From assembly GCA_013141415.1 (NCBI GenBank), contig JABFQY010000003.1:124001-188000 (forward strand): a stretch of DNA of 64,000 bases, read 5' to 3'. Of this stretch, positions 26,239 through 35,092 are shown piece by piece. The notes beneath the pieces were generated by a model, which ran no database searches, was not told where the DNA came from, and saw only the letters and a program-made list of their open reading frames with translations. Numbering within the stretch: the stretch's first letter is position 1; each line of letters begins with the position of its first letter. Position numbers and translations under genes: made by a program. Origin of the DNA: Kiritimatiellaceae bacterium. Lineage in GTDB: Bacteria > Verrucomicrobiota > Kiritimatiellia > Kiritimatiellales > Tichowtungiaceae.

Positions 26239-29200
26239 TTATTTGCCGAGGTAGAAGTCGTCCACTGCGATGAACTCATCTGTTCCGGCTGCGATCCCGT
26301 CGCTCCAGACAAGTACAAGATAGTAATCGTAGCCGGTTGAGAAGTCCACGGCTCCTAAAAAAGTCTGCCAGTCAAACTCTGTGGCCGCAACATTGCCGCT
26401 GTCGTAAAGCAGCGTGCCGCTGGCGGTTTCAGTTGTCATCGCATAGCTAAAGCTCGTTCCGCCGTAAACTTTCACCTTTAATGTGTCGCTGGTTCCTTGA
26501 TGAGTGGCGCGGAACCGGATGATTCCGGCTCCTTTTACTTTTTTCGAGTCTGCAATAGACTGTGCCATCGCCGGATGTGTTACTTGAGAAACTCCGCAAA
26601 AAGGAAAGCTCCACTCATTCGCCCGGTCCCACTGCCAGGAACGTTTTATTCCAACACACCAGCCGAGATTAGCGGTTGTGCCATCTACGGCACTCACCTC
26701 GGTATGCGCATGTTCCATCAGCGGGTCGACAACCAAATTGACACTTGCTCCGACGTGCACGGTCACCGTTGCCGATGCGATTGCGCCAAGTGTGTCGCTG
26801 ACGGTATAAGTGAATGTATCCGTTCCGCCCGTCCAGCTGGACTGCGGCGTATAAACAACATTTGTGGTGGTGAACAAAACCGTTCCGTGCGCACCTTGCG
26901 TTACACCCGTCACAACCAGCGACTGGAAGTCCGGATCAGTATCGTTATCCAGTACGCTCACAGTGACCGCCTTGTTCGTTACCGTGAAGACCTCGTCATC
27001 GCGCACAACCGGCGCGGCATTCGGCGGCGGAAGCGGGATGTTCTGCGTCACCTGTAACCGGTAGAAATACGTCCCGTTATGGGTGGATACATCTGTGAAC
27101 GTGTTGACTGGCGGTGTCGCCGCAATGTGATGCGCCACCAGTTCTGTAAGACCGCCAGCCAGATTGGTGGAACCCCAAATGGAATAGCTTCTATTCGAGA
27201 CGCTGTCCCACGTGATCTGCAACCGGTTGCCGCTCAGCGGCTGTCCGCTGAGCTGCAAGATTGAATCCGCATTGGCCGGATCGGTTCCAGCTATGATTTC
27301 CAGATTATCGGCAAGGCCGTCGGAGTCGGTATCTTTGGCGGACGGATTCGTTCCATAGGCGTATTCTTGCAGGTCGGTCAGACCGTCACCATCGGTATCA
27401 CTCGTCGCGTTCATCGCCGTGAGATTTCCAGCCTGAGCCGTTTCCCACGTGTCAGGCAGTCCGTCGCTGTCGCTGTCTGTACCCGGTGAAGTAACGGATA
27501 GCGCCTTCGTATCAAACCCTTTCATTCCGTCGTTATCCCGCACGGTCAACTGAACGGTGCGTCCGCCGGTCGTTCCAAACGACGTGGTGTAGATTGCATT
27601 GGTCGAAACCACTGCACCGTTGACCCGCCATTCATAGGCGACAATCTGTCCGTCCAGATCCTGACTGCCGGTTCCATCGAAGGTGAATACCGTCGAGGTC
27701 GTTCCGGACGCAGGCGTGACGGTTGCTTTTGCCGCCGGAGCGCTTTCGGGTTGCCCGAAGCAGGCCACGCTGCCGTCCATGGCAGAAATATAAAGCGCGT
27801 TATTGGCGGCGGCCATGCCGTCATATACCGGCGGCGAGCTCAGCGTACACTCCGATACACGTTCACCGTTGGTCGGCGACACCGTCCAGAGCGATCCGCC
27901 CGCACGGCCTTCAAACGCGGCAAACGGATCGGCGCGGTTAAACACATCCGGCTGACCGGCTACAAACAGATAATCGCCAGCCCGCACCATCGCCTGAACC
28001 CGCAGAGGAACCCTCCGCCACCACGTGTACTGAGTCAACGGATGGGGGCGCAGTTCATTTTCCACACCGGCTTCAGCCAAAGCCGTGGTGCCTTTCACAT
28101 TAACGTCCTGCGCAAACAGAATGTATCCCGACCCAGGCAGATAGGTGACTGAGAAATCTTTCTGTATGGTGTAAGCCTTAATGCCATAGGCTTTGGTTCC
28201 ATCAACACAGAGCTGCTGAGCAAAAACGTTATTAAAGGCCCAGTCCTGCCGATGGTGCCACGAAGGATCTACAATCCGATTTCCATTGGAACGGAAATGG
28301 TCAGTACGACTGGATGCAGTCGCTTCAAGGTTGGTGGTGAAAACAGCTTCCCTCACAAACAGATTTGCGCCATCGCTGACGAACAGATCATTTTTCAACC
28401 CTTCATCATCTGTTCCGCCCTCATTGGTCGGCGCGGGAACTGCCGGCGATACATTCTCGATGCGGTTCGTGGCAAGAACCGCTCCGGTAAGCGCATTCAG
28501 TTTATAAAACCAAATGCCGCCATCCAGCCGCGATGAGTGACCGGCAGAACAGTAAACACTGCCATTATCAACCAGTACACTGCCCGGTACCGGCCAGACT
28601 GAAGAAACCTCTTCGAGTTGCATATTCCGGCAGTCCCGCGGGGCTGCCTGAAACCGCCAGACGAGTGCTCCGTCACTGGCGCGCAGACAATAAACCCGTC
28701 CGTCGCTGCAACCAAAAATCACACAGTCGCCCCAGACAGAAGGTGCGCTGTCCGCCGAGCCTCCCGCAGCATATTTCCAAAGAACCGCACCGGTCGTCGC
28801 ATCCAGCGCACAAATTGTATGATCCGTTTTGTTTGCCACAAATAGACGTCCGCCGGCTATTACGGGCGGCGTCAGTTGCGCATTGGTTGCGACCGTTGTG
28901 CCCCATATCTTCTGCTGTTGTTTCGGAACAGACATCGTTGTGGCACTCAGGCGCTGTGTATTATACCGGTAAAGCGGCCAGTCATTGGATGAGGCCGTAC
29001 TGCCGTTTACCGCGCCGAAAGCCGATCCAGTTGTCAGACGATTTGTACTGCTGAACGTGCGTCCGGCATCGGCCGCTGGGCCGGCATAACTGTAAAATCC
29101 ATGCAGCATCGCACTGTAAACACAGGCACAGGCCGCCGGAGGAACATACATCAATCCATTGGCCGGAACCGGCCCCATGTTACACGTCCCGCGCGTCCAG

Positions 29201-30750
29201 TTGTTGAGCATATTGGTTGCACCGGTCAATGAGATAAATTCGACACCTTCCTGCGCGGCAATGATAAAACGATCCGTTGCCTTATCATCATGGCAGCGGT
29301 GATGATGACTGGCGTAATAGACATTCGACGCGTTAACAATAGACTGCTCAGCACCCGTCATCGGGTTGAGACCGGCGAGAATCATATCGGTTTTAAACGT
29401 CCAGATAAGATTCGTTGTCGCGAAAAGCTGGCTGGGTCTAGCAGTTACCCCGGTAGGACGGGTGTTCGCGGCAAACGGATACGACCACAGGAATTGGCCG
29501 TCCGAAGTGCTATAAGCAACCCAGCGACTGGATGCCCCTGCCTTCGTGACCACAACCGAACCGTTGTGAACGACAAACCCGCCGGGGGTAGAAGGTTTTG
29601 TTCCGTTTGATATCCACTGTTCTGTAAGCGTGGTCATGTCAAAACCATGAACACCATCGCTCCTCACCACACAAAGCTGATTACTGGAAATCGCTATGCA
29701 AAGCGGATTATAGCTTGAGTCCGACCACAGAAGAGTTCCGGTGTCCGGATCAAATATCATCAGCTTAGGATCTACAGACCGGAAAACGATCAGCTTCCCG
29801 TCACTGATGTAGGTTTCCTTGGTTGACTCAGTCCCGGTGAAGGTTCGTATGATTTCTCCGGTTGTGGCATCGAGTGCCACAATCGGCCCATCATAACTGA
29901 GCGTGCCGTAAAGCCGGTTTCCATCCACTACAAACCGGCGCTGTTGCGGGGAATCCACGGCCGGATTCATATCTGAACTTTCGAAGAATCCAAAAGGATG
30001 GTAGGGTGCCGCTCCCCACAATCCCATCGGTTTGCGCCACAAAATTTTTCCGTTAAACGCATCGCGGGCCATCAACGCCCATTTTTCCGGAAACCCGCCG
30101 CCGCCTGTAGAGGTTGGTGATTCATCTACCACATAGAAAATCTTCCCCCCTCCTGAGAGGACAAAGTGTACTGCCGGACTGCCGAAGTGGTATTTTGTCC
30201 AGAATGGCCAGACAAACCACTGCATACGGCGCAACGGAGCCCCTATCAGTTGATCATGAGAAACCCGAGTATTGCCCGGAGAATAACTATAGTGGGTCCA
30301 GTCATCCATCTCCGCCGGACGCGGCTTTATTTCGGCAACCCAATTTGTTCCCTGCAACCGGTAGGCTTTACCATTCGGCACCAGCACCCGCGCCACTTCC
30401 GCAGAACTCACATTGCACAGATTCTCCAGAATCAGCGCGTTCACAAAGTTGTTAATGAATGGCAGATCGGTTCCGTTCCATTCGTCCACCAGAACCTGAC
30501 CGCTGTAGCCCTCGCTACGCAACGCCGTTCGTAAGATCGCCACGTTCGCTGTATTGGTATCCAGACCGATTGCGAAAAATGATTCGTTAGTCCCGAACTG
30601 ACGCAACAGCGACCCGCCACCAACTTGAACCAGCACTCCGCCGGACAAGCCGGACAGGTTCGGTTCCAATGCAAAACTCTGAGCGAAAAGAAAAAGCAGA
30701 CAAGCACCAGCCAAAGTCGCTCCACGCTTAAATGGCGGGGAAGTATCCAT
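26239..30750 (-). CDS. Large secreted PQQ-like propeller protein with PKD and Ca-binding repeats
   Basis: 1503 residues from the ATG at 30750 (GGAGAA upstream; the TTG at 30765 is less likely). A signal peptide ends near SFA-LEPN. Residues ~50-135 look like a degenerate Rossmann/methyltransferase remnant (LVPNGKAYRL). Residues ~140-1000 carry PQQ-type beta-propeller blades such as PIVALDATTGEIIRTF and TICALDATTGAVLWKY. Next come a PKD domain (~1010-1085), thrombospondin-3-like Ca repeats (~1090-1158; DSDSDGLPDTWE, SDTDGDGLTDLQEYAYGTNP), an Ig/cadherin-like domain (~1247-1333) and a C-terminal lectin-like region. No PEP-CTERM or LPXTG sorting tail is seen. Probably cell-surface or released; substrate unknown. 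Monocistronic. Confidence 0.85.
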   Translation of the reverse strand: MDTSPPFKRGATLAGACLLFLFAQSFALEPNLSGLSGGVLVQVGGGSLLRQFGTNESFFAIGLDTNTANVAILRTALRSEGYSGQVLVDEWNGTDLPFINNFVNALILENLCNVSSAEVARVLVPNGKAYRLQGTNWVAEIKPRPAEMDDWTHYSYSPGNTRVSHDQLIGAPLRRMQWFVWPFWTKYHFGSPAVHFVLSGGGKIFYVVDESPTSTGGGGFPEKWALMARDAFNGKILWRKPMGLWGAAPYHPFGFFESSDMNPAVDSPQQRRFVVDGNRLYGTLSYDGPIVALDATTGEIIRTFTGTESTKETYISDGKLIVFRSVDPKLMIFDPDTGTLLWSDSSYNPLCIAISSNQLCVVRSDGVHGFDMTTLTEQWISNGTKPSTPGGFVVHNGSVVVTKAGASSRWVAYSTSDGQFLWSYPFAANTRPTGVTARPSQLFATTNLIWTFKTDMILAGLNPMTGAEQSIVNASNVYYASHHHRCHDDKATDRFIIAAQEGVEFISLTGATNMLNNWTRGTCNMGPVPANGLMYVPPAACACVYSAMLHGFYSYAGPAADAGRTFSSTNRLTTGSAFGAVNGSTASSNDWPLYRYNTQRLSATTMSVPKQQQKIWGTTVATNAQLTPPVIAGGRLFVANKTDHTICALDATTGAVLWKYAAGGSADSAPSVWGDCVIFGCSDGRVYCLRASDGALVWRFQAAPRDCRNMQLEEVSSVWPVPGSVLVDNGSVYCSAGHSSRLDGGIWFYKLNALTGAVLATNRIENVSPAVPAPTNEGGTDDEGLKNDLFVSDGANLFVREAVFTTNLEATASSRTDHFRSNGNRIVDPSWHHRQDWAFNNVFAQQLCVDGTKAYGIKAYTIQKDFSVTYLPGSGYILFAQDVNVKGTTALAEAGVENELRPHPLTQYTWWRRVPLRVQAMVRAGDYLFVAGQPDVFNRADPFAAFEGRAGGSLWTVSPTNGERVSECTLSSPPVYDGMAAANNALYISAMDGSVACFGQPESAPAAKATVTPASGTTSTVFTFDGTGSQDLDGQIVAYEWRVNGAVVSTNAIYTTSFGTTGGRTVQLTVRDNDGMKGFDTKALSVTSPGTDSDSDGLPDTWETAQAGNLTAMNATSDTDGDGLTDLQEYAYGTNPSAKDTDSDGLADNLEIIAGTDPANADSILQLSGQPLSGNRLQITWDSVSNRSYSIWGSTNLAGGLTELVAHHIAATPPVNTFTDVSTHNGTYFYRLQVTQNIPLPPPNAAPVVRDDEVFTVTNKAVTVSVLDNDTDPDFQSLVVTGVTQGAHGTVLFTTTNVVYTPQSSWTGGTDTFTYTVSDTLGAIASATVTVHVGASVNLVVDPLMEHAHTEVSAVDGTTANLGWCVGIKRSWQWDRANEWSFPFCGVSQVTHPAMAQSIADSKKVKGAGIIRFRATHQGTSDTLKVKVYGGTSFSYAMTTETASGTLLYDSGNVAATEFDWQTFLGAVDFSTGYDYYLVLVWSDGIAAGTDEFIAVDDFYLGK

Positions 30751-30842
30751 AACAACATTCTCCAATGTGAACCCGACCTGTTCCTTTCATAGTACAGAAA
30801 AATGGAAAAAAATGCCAGCGACGATTCTTTTTGCTTTCGCCC

Positions 30843-31586
30843 TCAGTAATCAACGCGCCAAAGAAATAGTCCATGAGGCCGGACGGTCAGCACTTCGTTC
30901 GTACGAATTCCGGTTTTTAGAAGCCGCTCCGCATCTTCCGGCTGTAATTCACCGATGCCAACCCGCAGGAGAAAGCCGGTGATACTGCGAACCATTTTAT
31001 AGAGAAAACCTTCACCGACGACGCAGATGGTCATATCCCCTTCCCGCGTACGACTGACGGTCACTTTTGTGATCGTTTTTACAGTGCCTTCGATTTCGCG
31101 GTGAGGATTGGCAGTGAAGGCCGCGAAGTCGTGTTTGCCAACGAGATGTTCGGCCGCTTCGCGCATCGCCGCGATGTTCAGCTTGCGCCGTTCGTGTAAA
31201 CGGTAAAGCCGAAGTTCCGGCGGAACCGCGTGGCCGTTCCAGATGAAGTAACGGTATTCTTTGCTCACTGCATCGTAGCGGGCGTTGAAATCCGGACGGA
31301 CTTTTTCCATCTTCATGATACGGATGTCGTAATCCAAATGGGCGTTCAGCCCGTTCATAAATCGTCCAGTATCCACCGGCTCTTTCAGGTCAAAGTGTGC
31401 CACCTGCCCTTTGGCGTGAACTCCGGAATCCGTTCGTCCGGAATGGTGAATGCGGATGTGTTTACCGGTCATATGCTCAGTGGCACGTTCGACCTCTCCC
31501 TGCACGGTCGTCTTGCCCGGCTGAACCTGCCAGCCGGCATAGTTTGTACCGTCGTAAGCGATTGTCAGTTTGTAGCGTTGCATCAT
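30843..31586 (-). CDS. truA: tRNA pseudouridine(38-40) synthase
   Basis: 247 residues. Modifies U38-U40 in the anticodon arm. Catalytic Asp53 lies in HHSGRTDSGVHAKGQVAHF. Other blocks are YDGTNYAGWQVQP, EYRYFIWNG, HDFAAFTAN and FLYKMVRSITGFLLRVG. The gene opens with two ATG codons in tandem behind AGGA; either may be used. It stands alone, with an inverted-repeat element 26 nt upstream of its start and the propeller gene downstream. Confidence 0.97.
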   Translation of the reverse strand: MMQRYKLTIAYDGTNYAGWQVQPGKTTVQGEVERATEHMTGKHIRIHHSGRTDSGVHAKGQVAHFDLKEPVDTGRFMNGLNAHLDYDIRIMKMEKVRPDFNARYDAVSKEYRYFIWNGHAVPPELRLYRLHERRKLNIAAMREAAEHLVGKHDFAAFTANPHREIEGTVKTITKVTVSRTREGDMTICVVGEGFLYKMVRSITGFLLRVGIGELQPEDAERLLKTGIRTNEVLTVRPHGLFLWRVDY

Positions 31587-31611
31587 GGGATCCTATTTAC
31601 CAAATGGTTTG

Positions 31612-31686
31612 ACCACAGAATACACAGAAAACACGGAAGCAGGCATTCTGTTTTCCGGTTTCTGTGTTTTCTGTGTGTTCCGTGGT
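31612..31686. repeat. 75-bp inverted-repeat element, CACAGA family
   Basis: The left arm begins ACCACAGAATACACAG at 31612. The right arm, read from 31686 on the other strand, begins ACCACGGAACACACAG; 24 of 28 positions match. Only ~19 bp separate the arms. It resembles the ends of the GxxExxY cassette at 6794-7238 but holds no gene, as a small non-autonomous derivative would. It lies between truA and rlmL and could be read as a false N-terminal extension of RlmL. Confidence 0.65.
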
Positions 31687-31749
31687 GAAAAATTCCTTTT
31701 CCAACATTCCTCTATTCCAACACTCCATCTCTCTGCTACGCTGTTTCGC

Positions 31750-32931
31750 ATGTTCCAATACCAACAACGAAACCAGTATTTCGCCCAGATCGCCACCGGG
31801 TTCGAAGAAATCGCCAAAGCCGAGCTTGAAAGCCTCGGCGCAACGAACATCATCGAAGCCTACCGCGGGTTGCATTTTGAAGCCTCCCACGAGGTGCTTT
31901 GCCGCATCAACTACACATCGAGGCTCGTCGTCCGCGTCCTCGCACCGCTGGTGACCTTCGACTGTCACAGCGACAACTACCTCCACCAGACTGCACTGAA
32001 GCAGGATTGGAGTCAGTTCATGACGGTCAACGACACCTTCGCGGTGCATGCCGTCACGTCCAATACGCCGTCGCTGACTCACTCGCAGTACGCCGCGCTG
32101 AAAGTCAAAGACGCCATCTGCGACTTTTTCCGCAATAAAGAAGGCGGCCGACCCAACGTAGATGTCCAGAACCCGGATATTGGCATTCATCTGTTCATCC
32201 GCAACAGCCGCGCCACAATCAGCATCGATGTCTCCGGCGGCTCGCTCCACAAGCGCGGCTACCGCACCGTTTCGGTCGAAGCACCGATGCAGGAAACGCT
32301 GGCCGCCGCCATCATCCGGCTTTCCGGCTGGGACGGTGAACGTCCGCTGATTGATCCGATGTGCGGCGCCGGAACGTTGCTCTGCGAAGCCGCCATGCAC
32401 TATTGCCGCATTCCCGCCGGAACCCTGCGCAAACAGCGCTGGGGTTTTGAACGGTTGCCGGACTTTGATTCCAAGGTCTGGAAAAAAGTGAAGACGGAAG
32501 CCGACGGCTTGATGCGCCCCCTGCCCGCCGGACTGCTGATTGGCAGTGACATGAATCGCGACGCGGTTCGCGCAACCCGCGCCAATCTCAACAATCTGCC
32601 GGGCTGCAAAGACCGGTTCCAGTGTTCAGAAAAACGATTTGAGGACTACCCGAAAATTGAAAATTCCACTCTCGTCGTCAATCCGCCCTACGGCGTGCGG
32701 CTTGGCGACCGCGAGTCCGCCGAAGCGCTGATGAAAGATTTCGGTGACTTCCTCAAGCAGCGTTGCACCGGCTGTACCGCCTACGTTTACGCTGGCGACC
32801 GTCAGCTGCTGAAAAAAGTCGGCCTTAAACCCGAGTGGAAAAAAGAACTCAACAACGGCGGACTGGAAGGCATGCTCGGAAAAATCGACCTCTACGCTTC
32901 GCCGAAAATAGAGAAATCAGCAAAGATTTAG
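31750..32931 (+). CDS. THUMP-domain 23S rRNA guanine-N2 methyltransferase (RlmL/YpsC-like)
   Basis: 393 residues from the ATG at 31750. The longer in-frame start at 31585 reads through the CACAGA repeat and is rejected. Residues ~5-165 hold a ferredoxin-like/THUMP region (YFAQIATGFEEIAKAELESL, PDIGIHLFIRNSRATISID). Residues ~170-385 are a Rossmann methyltransferase with PLIDPMCGAGTLLCEAA and the catalytic NPPYG motif. It has the RlmL half only, without the RlmK domain of the E. coli fusion. No Shine-Dalgarno is seen. Confidence 0.92.
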   Translation: MFQYQQRNQYFAQIATGFEEIAKAELESLGATNIIEAYRGLHFEASHEVLCRINYTSRLVVRVLAPLVTFDCHSDNYLHQTALKQDWSQFMTVNDTFAVHAVTSNTPSLTHSQYAALKVKDAICDFFRNKEGGRPNVDVQNPDIGIHLFIRNSRATISIDVSGGSLHKRGYRTVSVEAPMQETLAAAIIRLSGWDGERPLIDPMCGAGTLLCEAAMHYCRIPAGTLRKQRWGFERLPDFDSKVWKKVKTEADGLMRPLPAGLLIGSDMNRDAVRATRANLNNLPGCKDRFQCSEKRFEDYPKIENSTLVVNPPYGVRLGDRESAEALMKDFGDFLKQRCTGCTAYVYAGDRQLLKKVGLKPEWKKELNNGGLEGMLGKIDLYASPKIEKSAKI

Positions 32932-32976
32932 CCCACGAATCATACGAATCTACACAAATACAAAACTGTGGAGTTA

Positions 32977-33212
32977 ACCACAGAATACACAGAACACACA
33001 GAAGCTGGAGAAAACGAAACATGCCGGAAGAAAACAGAAACAGAAAATCCGTTTTCATTTTCTGTTTTATCCCGGCATAAGTTCCACATAGCGGAACGGC
33101 GGCAAAAGCCGCATTGGTTTTCTCGTTGTACTCTGCGGTCTCTGTGCCCTCTAGTGAACGAAGTGAACGGGTGGTGAAAATATTTTTCCGTGTTTTCTGT
33201 GTATTCTGTGGT
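32977..33212. repeat. 236-bp inverted-repeat element, CACAGA family; fills the 325-bp gap
   Basis: The left arm begins ACCACAGAATACACAG at 32977; the right arm, read from 33212, begins with the same 18 bases and matches at 25 of 27 positions. The right arm is identical over 27 bases to the left arm of the element at 31612. Inside are smaller palindromes (ATGCCGG near 33020 with CCGGCAT near 33074, and a GTGAACGAAGTGAAC stretch) but no credible gene. The rest of the 32932-33256 gap shows nothing else. Confidence 0.65.
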
Positions 33213-33256
33213 GAAAATTCTTCATCTCAATTTTTGACGGTTCGTGGGCGATAAAA

Positions 33257-33745
33257 ATGAAAAAAGTTTCTGAGGTTGACTGGGAAAACTGGAACCCGAA
33301 AGAGCGCGCCACGCTGATGTTTATTCTGCAGAATGGCCGGATGCTTTTGATCCACAAAAAGCGCGGCTTCGGCGCAGGCTATTTCAACGCACCAGGCGGA
33401 CGGCTGGAGCCGGGCGAAACTCCGCTGGAATGCGCCGTACGCGAAACGCAGGAAGAGCTTTGCATCACGCCACTCAATCCGGTCCACGCCGGAACGCTGA
33501 TGTTCCAGTTCATCGACGGACACAGCATTCACGGCGAAGTGTTCACCGCCACTGAATTTACGGGCACGCCGACCGAAACCGACGAAGCGATTCCGCACTG
33601 GTTTCCGGTCGATGCGTTGCCGTGGGAAAACATGTGGGCCGACGATCCGGTCTGGTATCCGAAACTGCTCGCCGGAGAAAAATTTACCGGCCGATTCACC
33701 TTTGACCACAAAATGATGCTCGACCACGAGCTGATCGGATGCTGA
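33257..33745 (+). CDS. Nudix hydrolase (8-oxo-dGTP diphosphatase-like)
   Basis: 162 residues with a complete Nudix box, GX5EX7REXXEEX: it begins GGRLEPGETPLECAV and continues RETQEEL. The start TLMFILQNGRMLLIHKKRGFGAGYFNAPGG and the later FTATEFTGTPTETDEAIPHWF resemble MutT/NUDT1-like enzymes that clean oxidised purine nucleotides. The stop codon abuts the GTG start of the pseudouridine synthase gene, so the two are translationally coupled. Confidence 0.92.
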   Translation: MKKVSEVDWENWNPKERATLMFILQNGRMLLIHKKRGFGAGYFNAPGGRLEPGETPLECAVRETQEELCITPLNPVHAGTLMFQFIDGHSIHGEVFTATEFTGTPTETDEAIPHWFPVDALPWENMWADDPVWYPKLLAGEKFTGRFTFDHKMMLDHELIGC

Positions 33746-34483
33746 GTGCAGGAAAAACAAAAGACCTTTAAAAACCCCTATAAAAAATTCGAGCCGAAGG
33801 GGCTGACGATTCTCTACGAGGATCGCGATATTCTGGTCGCGGACAAAGTAAGCGGCCTGCTGACCATGAGCGACGGCAAAGCGCCCGGCAGTACGGCACA
33901 TGAACTGTTGAACAACTATGTCCGCCGGGGAAATCCGAAATCCAAAAACCGGATTTATATCGTGCATCGTCTGGATCGCGAAACCTCCGGAGTGCTGGTG
34001 TTTGCCAAGACGGAAGCGGCCAAGCAATACCTTCAGGATGAGTGGCAGGAATTCCAGAAGAAGTACTACGCCATCGTCTGCGGAACTCTGGCAGAGAAGG
34101 AAGGCGTCATCACCTCCTATCTGGCGGAAAACAGCGCCTTTAAGATGTATTCGGTCTCCGATCCGAAAAAAGGCAAGCTGGCCAAAACCGGCTACCAAGT
34201 ATTGAAAGAATCGCCGGGCTTCAGTCTGCTGGAGATCGAGCTTTTCACCGGCAGAAAAAACCAGATTCGCGTCCACCTCGCGGACAAAGGCTGTCCGGTG
34301 GCTGGCGACGCGAAGTACGGCGCAAAAGAAAAAAGCTTCAAAAAGCTCACGCTCCACTCAGCTTCACTGACTCTCACTCATCCGTTTTCAAAAGAGAAAA
34401 TGACGTTCACCGCGCTGGTACCCGCTTACTTTGAATCGCTGGTGAAAGGCGCACAGAAAATCTGTAACGCGGAACTGAAATAA
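33746..34483 (+). CDS. RluA-family pseudouridine synthase
   Basis: 245 residues from a GTG directly after the Nudix stop codon. The catalytic Asp lies in VHRLDRETSGVLVFAKT. Other family blocks are ILYEDRDILVADKVSGLLTM, KYYAIVCGTL, KTGYQVL, LIEIELFTGRKNQIRVHL-like (LLEIELFTGRKNQIRVHL) and HSASLTLTHPF. There is no S4 domain. Whether it acts on rRNA or tRNA cannot be told from the sequence. Confidence 0.93.
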   Translation: MQEKQKTFKNPYKKFEPKGLTILYEDRDILVADKVSGLLTMSDGKAPGSTAHELLNNYVRRGNPKSKNRIYIVHRLDRETSGVLVFAKTEAAKQYLQDEWQEFQKKYYAIVCGTLAEKEGVITSYLAENSAFKMYSVSDPKKGKLAKTGYQVLKESPGFSLLEIELFTGRKNQIRVHLADKGCPVAGDAKYGAKEKSFKKLTLHSASLTLTHPFSKEKMTFTALVPAYFESLVKGAQKICNAELK

Positions 34484-34492
34484 AGAATTCTA

Positions 34493-34541
34493 TGGAGTGC
34501 GCAGGCTTGCCTGCGCTTTATTCACCGAAGCTTGCTTCGGC
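34493..34541. repeat. Palindromic repeat, TGGAGTGC family
   Basis: TGGAGTGC is followed by GCAGGC-TT-GCCTGC (34501-34514) and CCGAAGC-TT-GCTTCGG (34525-34540), two short hairpins in the leader of the DUF1456 gene. The TGGAGTGC head also begins the repeat at 56257. Confidence 0.6.
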
Positions 34542-34563
34542 TGATTTAAAAAAGGACAACATA

Positions 34564-35028
34564 ATGAGAAACAACGATATCTTACGCCGCCTCCGCTACA
34601 CCTTCGACTTGAAGGATTCAAAAGTAATCGCCCTGTTCGCCTTGGCGGAACTTCCGGCAACGTGGGAACAGATCAACGCCTGGCTGAAAAAAGACGATGA
34701 TCCGGCCTATCAGGAATGCAGCGATACTCAGCTGGCGGCTTTCCTGAACGGATTCATCATTGATAAACGCGGCAAAAAAGACGGGCCACAGCCCGCGCCG
34801 GAAACGGTTCTGACCAACAACGTCATCTTGATGAAACTGCGCATCGCATTAACCCTGAAAGCCGAAGACGTGCTGGAAATCATGGGTCTGGCCGACATGC
34901 CGATCAGCAAACATGAACTCAGTGCGTTCTCCCGCAAGCCGGATCACAAACACTACCGCGACTGCAAAGACCAGATGCTGCGCAATTTCCTGAAAGGCGT
35001 GCAGATTAAATACTGCTCCGCACTGTAG
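34564..35028 (+). CDS. DUF1456 (YehS-like) protein
   Basis: 154 residues from the ATG at 34564 behind AAAGGA. Two tandem copies of a ~68-residue unit are visible: NNDILRRLRYTFDLKDSKVI with FLNGFIIDKRG, then NNVILMKLRIALTLKAEDVL with FLKGVQIKYC. This duplication is the DUF1456/YehS layout. Function is unknown. An upstream in-frame start at 34492 would read through the palindromic repeat and is rejected. Confidence 0.9.
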   Translation: MRNNDILRRLRYTFDLKDSKVIALFALAELPATWEQINAWLKKDDDPAYQECSDTQLAAFLNGFIIDKRGKKDGPQPAPETVLTNNVILMKLRIALTLKAEDVLEIMGLADMPISKHELSAFSRKPDHKHYRDCKDQMLRNFLKGVQIKYCSAL

Positions 35029-35037
35029 AAACCTCGT

Positions 35038-35092
35038 TGTAGCCGAGGTCCCTGACCTCGGATTTCGGCGGGGTCACGGCCCCCGCCCTACA
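35038..35092. repeat. Palindromic repeat overlapping the phoR stop codon
   Basis: It begins TGTAG at 35038 and ends CTACA at 35092. Inside are CCGAGGTCCCTGACCTCGG and CGGGGTCACGGCCCCCG, two hairpins. The terminal CTACA on the plus strand supplies the TAG that ends phoR. It may also stabilise the 3' end of the pst-phoBR transcript. Confidence 0.7.

Noticed and set aside
31585-31749. N-terminal extension of RlmL giving TEYTENTEAG
   Set aside because: The 55 extra codons are translated CACAGA repeat. Homology begins at MFQYQQRNQYF, so the start is 31750.
32968-33177. Open frame starting MELTTEYTEHTEAG
   Set aside because: It is the CACAGA inverted repeat read as protein, with no domain and no ribosome site.
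31600-33220. CRISPR array
   Set aside because: The CACAGA repeats occur as facing pairs at irregular distance, not as direct repeats with uniform spacers, and no cas genes are present.
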